64,000 nt of DNA from Cellulomonas aerilata (GTDB taxonomy: Bacteria > Actinomycetota > Actinomycetes > Actinomycetales > Cellulomonadaceae). Positions 29,465 through 38,482 of this stretch are shown one piece after another. The position numbers were made by a program, and so were the translations under genes. A model generated the notes under the pieces. The model saw only the letters and a list, made by a program, of their open reading frames with translations, was not told where the DNA came from and made no database searches. The stretch covers positions 186,001-250,000 of the forward strand of contig NZ_BJYY01000013.1 of the NCBI RefSeq assembly GCF_007991755.1. The letters run 5' to 3'. The first letter of the stretch is position 1, and each line of letters begins with the position of its first letter.

Positions 29465-30739
29465 TTGACCCACAGCCGTGCCCGTTCCCGGGCGAGCTCC
29501 CTCACCCTCCCCGCCGGCGCGATCGCCCTGGCGCTGCTCCTCTCCGGCTGCGGCGGCGCCCGCGTTGACGCCGGCGCCGCCGCGACCCCGGCCGGCGGGT
29601 CCGAGTCGTGCGTGGACACGTCGGGCGACACCGTGAAGATCGGCTTCCTCAACTCCCTGTCCGGGACGATGGCGATCTCCGAGCAGACCGTGCGCGACTC
29701 GCTGGACCTGGCGGCGGAGGAGATCAACGCGGGCGGCGGCGTCCTCGGCAAGCAGCTCGAGGTCGTCGCCGAGGACGGCGCCTCCGAGCCCACCGTGTTC
29801 GCCGAGAAGGCCGAGAAGCTCATCTCCAGCGACTGCGTGGCCGCGGTGTTCGGCGGCTGGACGTCGTCCAGCCGCAAGGCGATGCTGCCGGTCTTCGAGA
29901 GCAACGACGCGCTGCTGTTCTACCCCGTGCAGTACGAGGGCCTGGAGTCCTCGCCGAACATCTACTACACGGGCGCGACGACGAACCAGCAGATCGTCCC
30001 CGGCATGGACTACCTCAAGGAGCAGGGCCGCACGAAGGTCTTCCTGGTCGGGTCGGACTACGTGTTCCCGCAGACCGCGAACAAGATCATCAACGCCTAC
30101 GCCGAGGCCAACGGCATCGAGATCGTCGGCGAGGAGTACGCGCCGCTGGGCCACACCGACTTCTCGACGATCGTCACCAAGCTCAAGGCGTCCGGTGCGG
30201 ACGCGGTCTTCAACACCCTCAACGGCGACTCCAACGTGGCGTTCTTCAAGGAGTACAAGAACGTCGGGCTGACCCCGGACAGCGCCCCGGTGGTCTCGGT
30301 GTCGATCGCCGAGGAGGAGGTCGGCGGGATCGGCGTCGAGAACGTCGAGGGCCAGCTCACGGCCTGGAACTACTACCAGACGGTCGACAACCCGGCGAAC
30401 ACCACGTTCGTCGAGGCGTTCAAGGCCAAGTACGGCGACGACCGGGTGACCTCCGACCCGATGGAGGCGGCGTACACGTCGCTGTACCTGTGGAAGGGCA
30501 TGGTCGAGAAGGCCGAGTCGTTCGTGCCGGACGACGTCAACGCCGCCGCGGACGGCGTCACGTTCGAGGCGCCCGAGGGCACGGTCACCGTCAACGGGGA
30601 CAACCACCACATCGCCAAGACGGCGCTGATCGGCAAGATCGGCGCCGACGGCCTCATCCACACCGAGTGGTCGTCCGACGGCGCGATCGAGCCCGACCCG
30701 TACCTCGAGGGGTACGACTGGGCCGCCGACCTGTCCTGA
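29465..30739 (+). CDS. urtA: Urea ABC transporter substrate-binding lipoprotein
   Basis: 424 residues. The TTG start at 29465 is chosen because a GAGAGG ribosome site precedes it and a lipoprotein signal peptide ending LLLSGCGG follows at once; upstream in-frame codons give a non-signal, arginine-rich stretch. UrtA hallmarks: [34 protein letters not shown] and [15 protein letters not shown]. It captures urea outside the membrane and hands it to UrtBC. First gene of urtABCDE. Confidence 0.95.
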   Translation: MTHSRARSRASSLTLPAGAIALALLLSGCGGARVDAGAAATPAGGSESCVDTSGDTVKIGFLNSLSGTMAISEQTVRDSLDLAAEEINAGGGVLGKQLEVVAEDGASEPTVFAEKAEKLISSDCVAAVFGGWTSSSRKAMLPVFESNDALLFYPVQYEGLESSPNIYYTGATTNQQIVPGMDYLKEQGRTKVFLVGSDYVFPQTANKIINAYAEANGIEIVGEEYAPLGHTDFSTIVTKLKASGADAVFNTLNGDSNVAFFKEYKNVGLTPDSAPVVSVSIAEEEVGGIGVENVEGQLTAWNYYQTVDNPANTTFVEAFKAKYGDDRVTSDPMEAAYTSLYLWKGMVEKAESFVPDDVNAAADGVTFEAPEGTVTVNGDNHHIAKTALIGKIGADGLIHTEWSSDGAIEPDPYLEGYDWAADLS

Positions 30740-30753
30740 CCTCGCCCGAGCTC

Positions 30754-30795
30754 CCCGGGTCCGGTCCGGCGCCGTCGCGCCGGACCGGACCCGGG
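30754..30795 (+). terminator. Perfect 19-bp hairpin between urtA and urtB
   Basis: 19 bases at 30754-30772 pair perfectly with 30777-30795 around a CGTC tetraloop. No U tract follows, and urtB has its own GGAGG ribosome site 20 bases downstream. It probably stabilises urtA mRNA or partly attenuates read-through so that UrtA exceeds the membrane subunits. This is the same arrangement as the hairpin after the binding-protein gene at 19662. Confidence 0.75.
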
Positions 30796-30815
30796 CCCAC
30801 CGATCGGAGGCGCCG

Positions 30816-31700
30816 ATGGACGCGCTGTACTCCCAGCTCTTCGCCGGCCTGAGCGTCGGCTCCGTGCTGCTGCTCGCCGCGCTCGGCCTCGCCCTGACCT
30901 TCGGTCAGATGGGCGTCATCAACATGGCGCACGGCGAGTTCATGATGGCCGGCGCCTACACGGCCTACGTCGTGCAGGGGGCGATCGCCGACGCGGGGGT
31001 GTCCCTGCTCGTCTCGCTCCCGGTCGGCTTCCTCGTCGGCGGCCTCCTCGGGCTGCTGCTCGAGGTCACGCTCATCTCCCGGATGTACACCCGGCCGCTG
31101 GACACGCTGCTGGTCACGTGGGGCGTCGCGCTCGTCCTGCAGCAGCTGGCCCGCGACGTGTTCGGGGCCCCGAACGTGGACGTGCGCGCACCGTCGTGGC
31201 TGTCCGGGGCGGTCGACGTCCTCGGGCTGGCGGTGCCGAAGGCGCGGCTGTTCATCATCGGCGTCGCCGTCGTGTCCGTCGTCGCCCTCGCGCTGGTGCT
31301 CAAGCTGACCCCGCTCGGCCGGCGGATCCGCGCCACGGTGACCAACCGGGACCTGGCGGAGACCTCCGGCATCTCCACGCGCGCCACCGACCGGCTGACG
31401 TTCTTCGTCGGCTCCGGGCTGGCGGGCGTCGCCGGCGTCGTGCTCACGCTGCTCGGGTCCATCGGCCCGACCCTCGGCCGCAACTACATCGTCGACGCGT
31501 TCCTCGTCGTCGTCGCGGGCGGCATCGGGCAGCTCCGGGGCGCCGTGATCGCCGCCTTCGCCCTGGGTCTGCTGCAGGCGGGGATCGAGTACACCACCAC
31601 CGCGAGCATCGCCAAGGTGCTCGTCTTCGTCGTCATCGTCGCCTTCCTGCAGGCGCGACCCCAGGGCCTCGTGCAGGTCCGGACCAGGAGCCTGGCATGA
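30816..31700 (+). CDS. urtB: Urea ABC transporter permease UrtB
   Basis: 294 residues, a LivH-type branched-chain permease with about eight helices. GVINMAHGEFMMAGAY and the LGRRIRATVTNRDLAETSGI segment are typical of UrtB. A GGAGG site lies 6 bases before the ATG. Its stop overlaps the urtC start (ATGA). Many UrtB proteins are longer because of an N-terminal periplasmic domain; this one has the short form. Confidence 0.94.
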   Translation: MDALYSQLFAGLSVGSVLLLAALGLALTFGQMGVINMAHGEFMMAGAYTAYVVQGAIADAGVSLLVSLPVGFLVGGLLGLLLEVTLISRMYTRPLDTLLVTWGVALVLQQLARDVFGAPNVDVRAPSWLSGAVDVLGLAVPKARLFIIGVAVVSVVALALVLKLTPLGRRIRATVTNRDLAETSGISTRATDRLTFFVGSGLAGVAGVVLTLLGSIGPTLGRNYIVDAFLVVVAGGIGQLRGAVIAAFALGLLQAGIEYTTTASIAKVLVFVVIVAFLQARPQGLVQVRTRSLA

Positions 31701-33106
31701 CGCGCATGACCTGGACCCCGCCGCCGCCGTTCGAGCCGCGCGACGACCGCCCGGCCGACGGGGCGGCAGCCCCCGCCACCCCGGCCGGCACCTCGACCGG
31801 CACCCCGGCCGGCACCTCCGCCGGCACCTCGACCGGCACCGCCGTCGCCGGGACCACACCGACGACCCCGCCGTCGCCGTCGCCGCAACGCGGACCCCGG
31901 TCGTGGCTCACCGCGGCGCGCGGACGCACGCTTGCCGGCTTCACGCTGGCCGCGGTGCTGCTGCTCGTCGTGGCGCCGGCCGTGCTGCCGGACTTCCGTC
32001 TCAACCTGCTGGCCAAGTTCCTGTGCCTGGCCATGGTCGCCGTCGGCATCGGCCTGGCCTGGGGTCGCGGCGGGATGCTCACGCTCGGGCAGGGCGTCTA
32101 CTTCGGCCTGGGCGCCTACCTCATGGCCATGCACCTCAAGCTGACCGACGCGGGCCCGGGCGGCGTGCCGGACTTCATGCTGCTGTACGGGGACGGCACC
32201 GTCCCGGGCTGGTGGGAGCCGCTGCGCAGCCCCGTGGTGACCCTGCTGGCGATCGTCGTCGTGCCGGTGGCGCTCGCGGTCGTGCTCGGCCTCGCGGTGT
32301 TCACCCGCCGGGTGCGCGGGGCGTACTTCGCGATCCTGTCGCAGGCCCTGGCCGCGGCGTTCGCGATCCTGCTCGTCGGTCAGCAGAAGGTCACCGGCGG
32401 CACCAACGGCCTGAACGGGTTCCGCAGCTTCTTCGGCTACGACCTCGCGGACCCGGTGAACAAGCGGATGCTCTACCTGATCGCCGCGGTCACCCTGCTG
32501 GTCATGGTGGCGGTGGTCCGCCTGCTCATGGTGTCCCGGTTCGGCGAGCTGCTCGTCGCCGTCCGGGACGGGGAGAACCGCGTCCGGTTCCTCGGCTACG
32601 ACCCGGCTCGGGTGAAGGTCGTCGCCTACGCGGTCGCGGCCGCCTTCGCCGGCGTCGGGGGCGCGCTGTTCGTGCCGATCGTGGGCATCGTCTCCCCCGC
32701 CGACGTCGGCGTCGTGCCCTCCATCGGCTTCCTCGTCGGGGTCGCGATCGGCGGCCGGGCCACGCTGCTGGGCCCGGTGCTCGGCTCCGTCGCGGTCGCC
32801 TGGGCGCAGACGTCGCTGTCGGAGTCGTTCCCGTCGGCGTGGACGTACGCGCAGGGAGCGCTGTTCATCCTCGTCATCGCGTTCCTGCCCGGGGGCCTCG
32901 CGTCGCTCGGCGGGCTCCAGGCCGCCGTCCGGCGTCGTCGCGCCCCCGACGGGACGACCGGCGACGGCGCCTCCGGCTCCGCCGGTCCGGCGACGGCGGA
33001 CGCGGCCGGTCGGCCGGGCGGGCTCACCGCCGCTGCCGACGCGGCGGACCACGTCGCACCCGTACCCCCGACCCACTCCGTCGAGCCCGCCGGGAGGCTG
33101 CCGTGA
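31697..33106 (+). CDS. urtC: Urea ABC transporter permease UrtC
   Basis: 469 residues, a LivM-type permease. The core has GMLTLGQGVYFGLGAYLMAM and the EAA-like NRVRFLGYDPARVK loop. Two low-complexity ends are unusual: an N-terminal run of Thr/Gly/Pro repeats (TSTGTPAG type, residues about 25-60) and a Gly/Ala-rich C-terminus of about 60 residues. ATG at 31697 overlaps the urtB stop. Confidence 0.93.
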   Translation: MTRMTWTPPPPFEPRDDRPADGAAAPATPAGTSTGTPAGTSAGTSTGTAVAGTTPTTPPSPSPQRGPRSWLTAARGRTLAGFTLAAVLLLVVAPAVLPDFRLNLLAKFLCLAMVAVGIGLAWGRGGMLTLGQGVYFGLGAYLMAMHLKLTDAGPGGVPDFMLLYGDGTVPGWWEPLRSPVVTLLAIVVVPVALAVVLGLAVFTRRVRGAYFAILSQALAAAFAILLVGQQKVTGGTNGLNGFRSFFGYDLADPVNKRMLYLIAAVTLLVMVAVVRLLMVSRFGELLVAVRDGENRVRFLGYDPARVKVVAYAVAAAFAGVGGALFVPIVGIVSPADVGVVPSIGFLVGVAIGGRATLLGPVLGSVAVAWAQTSLSESFPSAWTYAQGALFILVIAFLPGGLASLGGLQAAVRRRRAPDGTTGDGASGSAGPATADAAGRPGGLTAAADAADHVAPVPPTHSVEPAGRLP

Positions 33107-34062
33107 CCGGACCCCTGACCCACGACGACGCAGCGACCGGCCCGGGCGCCGCCGCCGCCACGGCCGTCGGCGCCCGTCCGGTCCCCGACCCGCGCTTCGC
33201 GCACGACTACCTCCAGGTGCGGGGGCTGCGGGTGGACTTCGACGGCTTCGTCGCCGTCGACGGCATCGACCTCACCGTGACCAGCGGCGACCTGCGGTTC
33301 CTCATCGGCCCCAACGGCGCGGGCAAGACGACCGTCGTCGACGCGATCACCGGCGTGACCGCAGCCACCGGCTCGGCGACGTTCGGCGACGTCGAGCTGC
33401 TGGGTCGGTCCGCGCACCGCATCGCCCGGGCCGGCGTCGGCCGGACGTTCCAGACGGCGAGCGTGTTCGACGAGCTCACCGTCCTGCAGAACCTCGACAT
33501 CGCGGCCGGCGCCGCCCGCGGCCCGCTCAGCCTGCTGCGTCGGCGCACGTCGGTCCCGCCGGAGGTCGACCGCGCCCTGGAGACCATCGGGCTGACCCAC
33601 CTGCGCGACCGGCCCGCGGGCGTCCTGGCCCACGGCCAGAAGCAGTGGCTGGAGATCGGGATGCTGCTCGTGCAGGACGCCCGGCTGCTGCTGCTCGACG
33701 AGCCCGTCGCGGGGATGAGCCACGGCGAGCGCGAGCAGACCGGCGAGCTGCTGCGGCGCATCGGCGTGGAGCGGACCGTCGTGGTGGTCGAGCACGACAT
33801 GGAGTTCATGCGCCGCTACGCGTCCTCGGTGACCGTGCTGCACCAGGGTCGTGTCCTGGCCGAGGGCACCGTCGCGCAGGTGCAGGCCGACCCCCGGGTG
33901 GTCGAGGTCTACCTCGGCTCCGGCGGCGGCACGCGCGGGCGACGACGCCGTCCCGCGGCCGGAGCGCCCGTCCCGGCCCCGACCTCGACCGGCACCCCAC
34001 CCCCAAGCGGCACCCGGATCGGCACCCGGACCGGCACCCCCGACGGCACGGAGGTGCCCTGA
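33103..34062 (+). CDS. urtD: Urea ABC transporter ATPase UrtD
   Basis: 319 residues, LivG-type. Walker A GPNGAGKTT and Walker B LLLLDEPVAGM are intact. In place of the canonical LSGGQ the signature reads LAHGQKQWLEIGM, which is characteristic of UrtD. The C-terminus carries a Thr/Gly/Pro tail (GTRTGTPDGT) that echoes the UrtC N-terminus. The GTG start at 33103 overlaps the urtC stop (GTGA). Confidence 0.93.
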   Translation: MTGPLTHDDAATGPGAAAATAVGARPVPDPRFAHDYLQVRGLRVDFDGFVAVDGIDLTVTSGDLRFLIGPNGAGKTTVVDAITGVTAATGSATFGDVELLGRSAHRIARAGVGRTFQTASVFDELTVLQNLDIAAGAARGPLSLLRRRTSVPPEVDRALETIGLTHLRDRPAGVLAHGQKQWLEIGMLLVQDARLLLLDEPVAGMSHGEREQTGELLRRIGVERTVVVVEHDMEFMRRYASSVTVLHQGRVLAEGTVAQVQADPRVVEVYLGSGGGTRGRRRRPAAGAPVPAPTSTGTPPPSGTRIGTRTGTPDGTEVP

Positions 34063-34757
34063 TGCTCCAGCTCTCCCACCTGAGCGCCGGGTACGGCCGC
34101 ACGACGGTCGTGCACGACGTCGACCTGCAGGTCCCCGACGACTCCGTCGTCGCGGTCCTCGGTCACAACGGCGCGGGCAAGACCACGCTGCTGCGCACCG
34201 TCGTCGGCCTGCTGCGCCCCCGCACCGGCGCGGTGCTGCTCGACGGCGAGGACGTGGGCCGCCTGCGGCCGAGCGCACGGGTGCGCCGCGGCCTGGCGTA
34301 CGTCCCGCAGGGGCAGCAGGCGTTCGGCCAGCTGACCGCGCGGGAGAACCTCCAGGTCGTTGCCGACGGCGCCGGGTCCGGCGCCGCGACGCGGACGGCC
34401 GAGGCGCTCGACCTGTTCCCGGCGCTGCGCGGGCTGCTCGGGCGACGGGCCGGGCTGCTGTCCGGCGGGCAGCGCCAGCAGCTCGCGATCGCGCGAGCGC
34501 TGATCACCGGTCCCCGGCTGCTCATCCTCGACGAGCCGACCGAGGGCATCCAGCCGTCGGTGGTCGCCGAGATCGAGGAGGCGATCCTGACCCTGACCGA
34601 CGCCGGCGGGCTCTCCGTCCTGCTCGTGGAGCAGCACGTCGGCTTCGCGCTGGCCGCCGCGGAACGGTACGCCGTGATGGAGTCGGGGCGGGTGGTGGAC
34701 AGCGGCACGGGCGGCGTGGAGCGTGAGGGCCTCGTGCGGGCCGCGATGGCCCTCTGA
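34062..34757 (+). CDS. urtE: Urea ABC transporter ATPase UrtE
   Basis: 231 residues, LivF-type. Walker A GHNGAGKTT, signature LSGGQRQQLAIARAL and Walker B LLILDEPTEGIQPSVV are complete. The GIQPS sequence after Walker B is a UrtE trait. ATG overlaps the urtD stop by one base (TGATG). It completes urtABCDE, giving high-affinity urea uptake to feed the adjacent urease. Confidence 0.95.
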   Translation: MLQLSHLSAGYGRTTVVHDVDLQVPDDSVVAVLGHNGAGKTTLLRTVVGLLRPRTGAVLLDGEDVGRLRPSARVRRGLAYVPQGQQAFGQLTARENLQVVADGAGSGAATRTAEALDLFPALRGLLGRRAGLLSGGQRQQLAIARALITGPRLLILDEPTEGIQPSVVAEIEEAILTLTDAGGLSVLLVEQHVGFALAAAERYAVMESGRVVDSGTGGVEREGLVRAAMAL

Positions 34758-34783
34758 CCATCCCGAGAGGAGCGACGGGCGAC

Positions 34784-35689
34784 ATGAGCGACCTCCCGAC
34801 GGGCGGACCTGGGCTGTGCGCCTTCCCGCTCACCCCGGTGACCCGCGACGGCGTCGACGAGGGGGCCCTGGTCGCGCTCGTGTCCAGGCTCGCCGCAGGC
34901 GGGGTGGATTCGGTGGGCGTGCTCGGGTCGACCGGCGTGTACCCGTACCTCTCGCGCGGGGAGCGCCGTGCCGCCGTCGAGGCCGCGGTCGACGCGGCCG
35001 GTGCGGTGCCGGTGATCGCTGGGGTCGGCGCGCTGCGCACCCGGGACACCCTGGTCCACGCCCGGGACGCGCAGGCGGCCGGTGCCTCGGCGCTGCTGCT
35101 GGCGCCCGTCTCCTACCACCGGCTGCGGGACGAGGAGGTCGCCGGCCTCTACGCCGACGTCGCCGCGGAGTCGTCGGTGCCGATCGTGCTGTACGACAAC
35201 CCCTCGACCACCGCCTTCGCCTTCAGCGACGAGCTGTCCGCGCGCATCGCCGCGCTGCCGCTGGTCACCGGGGTGAAGGTCCCACCGCCCCCGGCCGGTA
35301 CCGCAGCCGACCGGTTGGCCCGCCTACGGCGGGCGCTGCCGACGGACGTCTCGGTCGGGATCAGCGGCGACTGGGCTGCCGCCGAAGCCCTCCTGGCCGG
35401 GTACGACGCGTGGTACTCCGCGTTCGCCGGGCTGTTCCCCCGGGCGGCCCGGGCCGTCGTCCAGGCTGCGACGGCGGGCGACGCGGACACCGCCGACGGG
35501 CTCTCCTCCTCGCTCGAGCCGATCTGGACGCTCTTCCGCCGGCACGGGAGCCTGCGGGTGCTGGCCGCGGCCGCCCAGGTGCTCGGGCTCGTCGACGGGC
35601 CCTGCCTGCCGCGTCCGCTCCTCGGGCTGGAGGGGACCGAGCGCGCCGAGGTCGAGGCAGCGCTGGGGGCGTCCGGCCTCACGGTGTGA
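34784..35689 (+). CDS. DapA-family (dihydrodipicolinate synthase/N-acetylneuraminate lyase) aldolase
   Basis: 301 residues, a class I aldolase TIM barrel. The Schiff-base lysine is present in VTGVKVPPPP, and the tyrosine in VLYDNPSTT corresponds to the catalytic Tyr. The substrate-loop GTTGE of DapA is here GSTGVYPYLSRGER, so a true DapA role is doubtful. It follows urtE by 26 bases with a GAGAGGAG site, and looks like the sixth gene of the urt operon. Known family reactions use pyruvate with an aldehyde; no reaction linked to urea is known to me. Substrate unknown. Confidence 0.8.
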   Translation: MSDLPTGGPGLCAFPLTPVTRDGVDEGALVALVSRLAAGGVDSVGVLGSTGVYPYLSRGERRAAVEAAVDAAGAVPVIAGVGALRTRDTLVHARDAQAAGASALLLAPVSYHRLRDEEVAGLYADVAAESSVPIVLYDNPSTTAFAFSDELSARIAALPLVTGVKVPPPPAGTAADRLARLRRALPTDVSVGISGDWAAAEALLAGYDAWYSAFAGLFPRAARAVVQAATAGDADTADGLSSSLEPIWTLFRRHGSLRVLAAAAQVLGLVDGPCLPRPLLGLEGTERAEVEAALGASGLTV

Positions 35690-35739
35690 GACCGCAGCGC
35701 GACGCACCGACCCGGGTGACCCGGCGGCGGCGGCGGCCG

Positions 35740-36495
35740 CTACCGCAGCAGGCTCGCCGTGCGCCGGGCGGCCTTGCGGATGGCCGCTCGTTCGTCGAGC
35801 CACCCCCCGGCGAGGCCCACGACGGGCAGCTTGCCCGCCGCACGGGTGAGCAGGTTGCCCCGGGGCCGCTCGTCCAGGAGGTCCTGCAGGCCGAGGAAGG
35901 TGCGAGCGAGTCGCCACACCGTCCGAGCCGCCCGCTGGGCCCCCCGTCCGCGACCCACCGCCGGGGGGTCGTCGGTCCGGTCCTCCGCGTCGTCGGCGTC
36001 GAGCTGGTGCTCGGCCTCGGCGGCGGCCGGGACGGGTGGCTCCGCCGTGGCGAGCCGGCGCCCGAACAGGACCTCGGACAGCAACGGCACCCACTGGTCG
36101 GGACTGGTGCGGCCGTGCTCCCGGGCGGTGGCGCACACGGCGAGCCCGGCGGCGGACGCGCCCAGAGCGGCCTGCAGCGGCACCCGGTCGGCCAGCGCGC
36201 CGGCGAACCGGGGGGTGGCTGCGGCCAGCCCGGCACTGATACCGATCCGGGTCACCCACCAGTCCACCCGCCGCTGGAGGGGCTGATCGCTCCAGGTGGG
36301 TGAGGCGGGTGTCACCTCACCCAGGGCGCGGTCCCGCAGCGCGTCCAGGGCCCTGGCCGGGAACGGCGCCGTGGGCGGGGGGTCGTCATCAAGCCCGAGC
36401 CACCGCTGGGGCTGGGTCAGGACGCGATCCACCATCCCGGCGTACAAGCCGAGGGCACGGGCGATCTGCGCGTCGGTGACGGTCTCCTTGGACAA
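35740..36495 (-). CDS. Unknown protein, possibly EcsC-like
   Basis: About 251 residues. The TTG at 36495 is chosen because a GAGGAGA site lies 7 bases upstream; no ATG fits better. The middle holds a weakly hydrophobic Ala/Gly-rich region (TRIGISAGLAAATPRFAGA) and an acidic segment near residue 165. The general layout recalls EcsC-family proteins, but no decisive motif is visible. It converges with the DapA-family gene and is downstream of the ECF42 gene with a 224-base gap. Function not assigned. Confidence 0.6.
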   Translation of the reverse strand: MSKETVTDAQIARALGLYAGMVDRVLTQPQRWLGLDDDPPPTAPFPARALDALRDRALGEVTPASPTWSDQPLQRRVDWWVTRIGISAGLAAATPRFAGALADRVPLQAALGASAAGLAVCATAREHGRTSPDQWVPLLSEVLFGRRLATAEPPVPAAAEAEHQLDADDAEDRTDDPPAVGRGRGAQRAARTVWRLARTFLGLQDLLDERPRGNLLTRAAGKLPVVGLAGGWLDERAAIRKAARRTASLLR

Positions 36496-36719
36496 GCGGG
36501 GTCTCCTCGTGGTCCGGCCCGTGCCCGGGCGGTGCGGACGTCGGGCGTGCGCCGCGGGCACGCGCCACCCGGGCCAGGCGAGCGTCGATCGGCGACCAGT
36601 CGACCACGGGACGCCCGGCGCCGCGCGACCGCCCCGGCGGGTCTCGCGCCGCACGGGCGGTCGGCACGACGGCGACGGCGCGGTGCGCCGTCCTGGACGC
36701 CGGTGCCCGGCCGCCGTCC

Positions 36720-37964
36720 TCACAGCTCGGCGAGCCGGCGCTCCAGGAACGCCCGCTCCACCTCGTTCGTCGTCAGGTGCAGCGCCTCCTCGTAGGCCAG
36801 GCGGGCCTCGGCGACCCGGCCGAGGCGGCGCAGGAAGTCCGCCCGGGCCGCGGCCGCGTACGGGTAGGTCGCCAGGGTCGGCTCGTCACGCAGCGCGTCG
36901 ATCTCGGCCAGCCCGGCGCGCGGGCCCCGGGCCAGCCCGACGGCCACGGCGCGGTTGAGGGCCACGACGGGTGACGGCCACACCGCGACCAGGGCGTCGT
37001 ACAGGCCCGCGATCTCCTGCCAGTCGGTGTCCTCCCAGGTGGGCGACTCGGCGTGCACGGCCGAGATCGCGGCCTGGAGCGCGTACCGGCCCGGGGGGCG
37101 GTGCTCGAGGGCCTCCCGGACGAGCGCGACGCCCTCCCGGATGGCCGTCGTGTTCCACCGGCTGCGGTCCTGCTCCTCAAGCAGCAGGAGCCGACCGTCG
37201 TCCGTGCGGGTGGCGCGGCGCGAGTCCGTGAGCAGGACCAGCGCCAGGAGGCCGGCGACGTCCGGGTCGTCCGGCAGCAGCACCCGCAGCATCCGGGCGA
37301 GGTCGAGCGCCCGCTCCACGAGGTCACGGCGGACCAGGTCGGCACCGGCAGGGGCCGTGTGCCCGGTGGTGAAGACGAGGTGGACCACCTCCAGGACGGC
37401 GGCGACCCGTCCTGGTCGCTCCTCCGGCGGCGGTACCCGGTACGGGATGCGGGCGGCGGCGATCTTCTTCTTCGCCCGCGTCAGTCGCGCCGCCATCGTG
37501 GGCTCGCTGACGAGGAAGGCCCGGGCGACCTCCGCCGTCGTCAGTCCGCAGACGAGACGGAGCGTGAGCGCGACCTGCGCGTCCCTCCCCAGGCCCGGGT
37601 GGCAGCACGTGAAGACCAGGCGCAGGCGGTCGTCCGGCAGGTCCTGCCGGGCGGCGACCACCTCGTCGGGCCCGGGCGCCGGCTCGTCGTCCACGAGCAG
37701 CGGGACCGCCCGGCGCCACAGCTGCTCGCGCCGGACGGCGTCCACCCCACGTCGTCGCGCCACCGTCGTCAGCCACGCCCCGGGGTTGCGCGGGACACCG
37801 GTGCCGGGCCAGGCCGCCAGGGCCTGCGCGAACGCGTCCTGCGCGCACTCCTCGGCCATGTCGAGGTCGCGCACGACGCGCACCGTCGCGGCGAGCACGA
37901 GGGCCCACTCGCGACGGTGCGCGTCGGCGACGGCGGCGGCGACGTCCGCCGCGGGCACGTCCAC
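36720..37964 (-). CDS. ECF42-group sigma factor with C-terminal TPR-like extension
   Basis: 414 residues, more than twice the size of ordinary ECF sigma factors. Sigma region 2 includes DMAEECAQDAFAQALAAWP, and region 4 includes LRLVCGLTTAEVARAFLVSE. The long C-terminal extension (from about residue 200) with helical repeats is the hallmark of the ECF42 group, where it is needed for function. There is no anti-sigma factor gene beside it. The DGPF/YCII gene sits 45 bases upstream in the same orientation, the conserved partnership for this group. Confidence 0.92.
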   Translation of the reverse strand: MDVPAADVAAAVADAHRREWALVLAATVRVVRDLDMAEECAQDAFAQALAAWPGTGVPRNPGAWLTTVARRRGVDAVRREQLWRRAVPLLVDDEPAPGPDEVVAARQDLPDDRLRLVFTCCHPGLGRDAQVALTLRLVCGLTTAEVARAFLVSEPTMAARLTRAKKKIAAARIPYRVPPPEERPGRVAAVLEVVHLVFTTGHTAPAGADLVRRDLVERALDLARMLRVLLPDDPDVAGLLALVLLTDSRRATRTDDGRLLLLEEQDRSRWNTTAIREGVALVREALEHRPPGRYALQAAISAVHAESPTWEDTDWQEIAGLYDALVAVWPSPVVALNRAVAVGLARGPRAGLAEIDALRDEPTLATYPYAAAARADFLRRLGRVAEARLAYEEALHLTTNEVERAFLERRLAEL

Positions 37965-38009
37965 GGTCGGACCGACCGCGTCAGGCAGCCCGCCGACCGC
38001 TCCTCCGGC

Positions 38010-38357
38010 TCACGAGAGCTCCCAGATCGGGCGGACCTCCACGCCGCCGTCGGGAGCCGGCACGTCCTTCGCGATCGCGATGGCGGCGTCGAGGTCGGGC
38101 GCCTCGACGACGTAGTAGCCGCCGAGCGCCTCCTTGGTCTCGACGAAGGGTCCGTCGGTGACGAGCGGCTCGTCACCGGGTCGGGACCGGATGGTCGTCG
38201 CGGTGGACGTCTCGCGCAGCGCCTCGCCGCCGCGCAGGGCGGCGCCGTGCTTCTCGCTGAACGCGCTGTGGGCGCGCATCGACTCGTCGAAGGCCTCCTC
38301 GCCCCCGGCCGCGTAGGCCTGCTCGTCGCCGTAGATGAGGATCAGGTACTTCGCCAT
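38010..38357 (-). CDS. DGPF/YCII-domain protein, ECF42 partner
   Basis: 115 residues. The DGPFVETKEALGGYYVVEA motif names the family. Such small ferredoxin-like-fold proteins are nearly always beside ECF42 sigma genes and are their known targets. ATG at 38357 has a GAAGGA ribosome site. The upstream promoter carries the ECF42-type -35. Biochemical role unknown. Confidence 0.93.
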   Translation of the reverse strand: MAKYLILIYGDEQAYAAGGEEAFDESMRAHSAFSEKHGAALRGGEALRETSTATTIRSRPGDEPLVTDGPFVETKEALGGYYVVEAPDLDAAIAIAKDVPAPDGGVEVRPIWELS

Positions 38358-38406
38358 GGTCGTTCCTTCCGGCTGGGGCGCCTCGGATCGAGCGCCGTCA
38401 CCTGGA

Positions 38407-38434
38407 CGTCGGTCGAGGATGGCGCAGATCGACA
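38407..38434 (-). promoter_or_regulatory. ECF42-type promoter upstream of the DGPF gene
   Basis: On the minus strand TGTCGA (38434-38429) is followed after 17 bases by CGACG (38411-38407), about 50 bases before the DGPF start codon. TGTCGA as -35 with a CGA-containing -10 is the promoter type reported for ECF42 sigma factors. It implies that the sigma factor drives its own operon. Confidence 0.6.
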
Positions 38435-38482
38435 GCAGGGCACGACGACCTCGGTCGAGCGCTGCGCGGGTCCGCGCCGGCG

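Noticed and set aside
29206-29904. N-terminal extension of UreA
   Set aside because: The frame stays open but is antisense to urtA; the 100-residue form from ATG 29205 fits the family exactly.
34784-35689. Genuine lysine-biosynthesis dapA
   Set aside because: The substrate-loop motif differs and the neighbours concern urea uptake, so only family membership is claimed.
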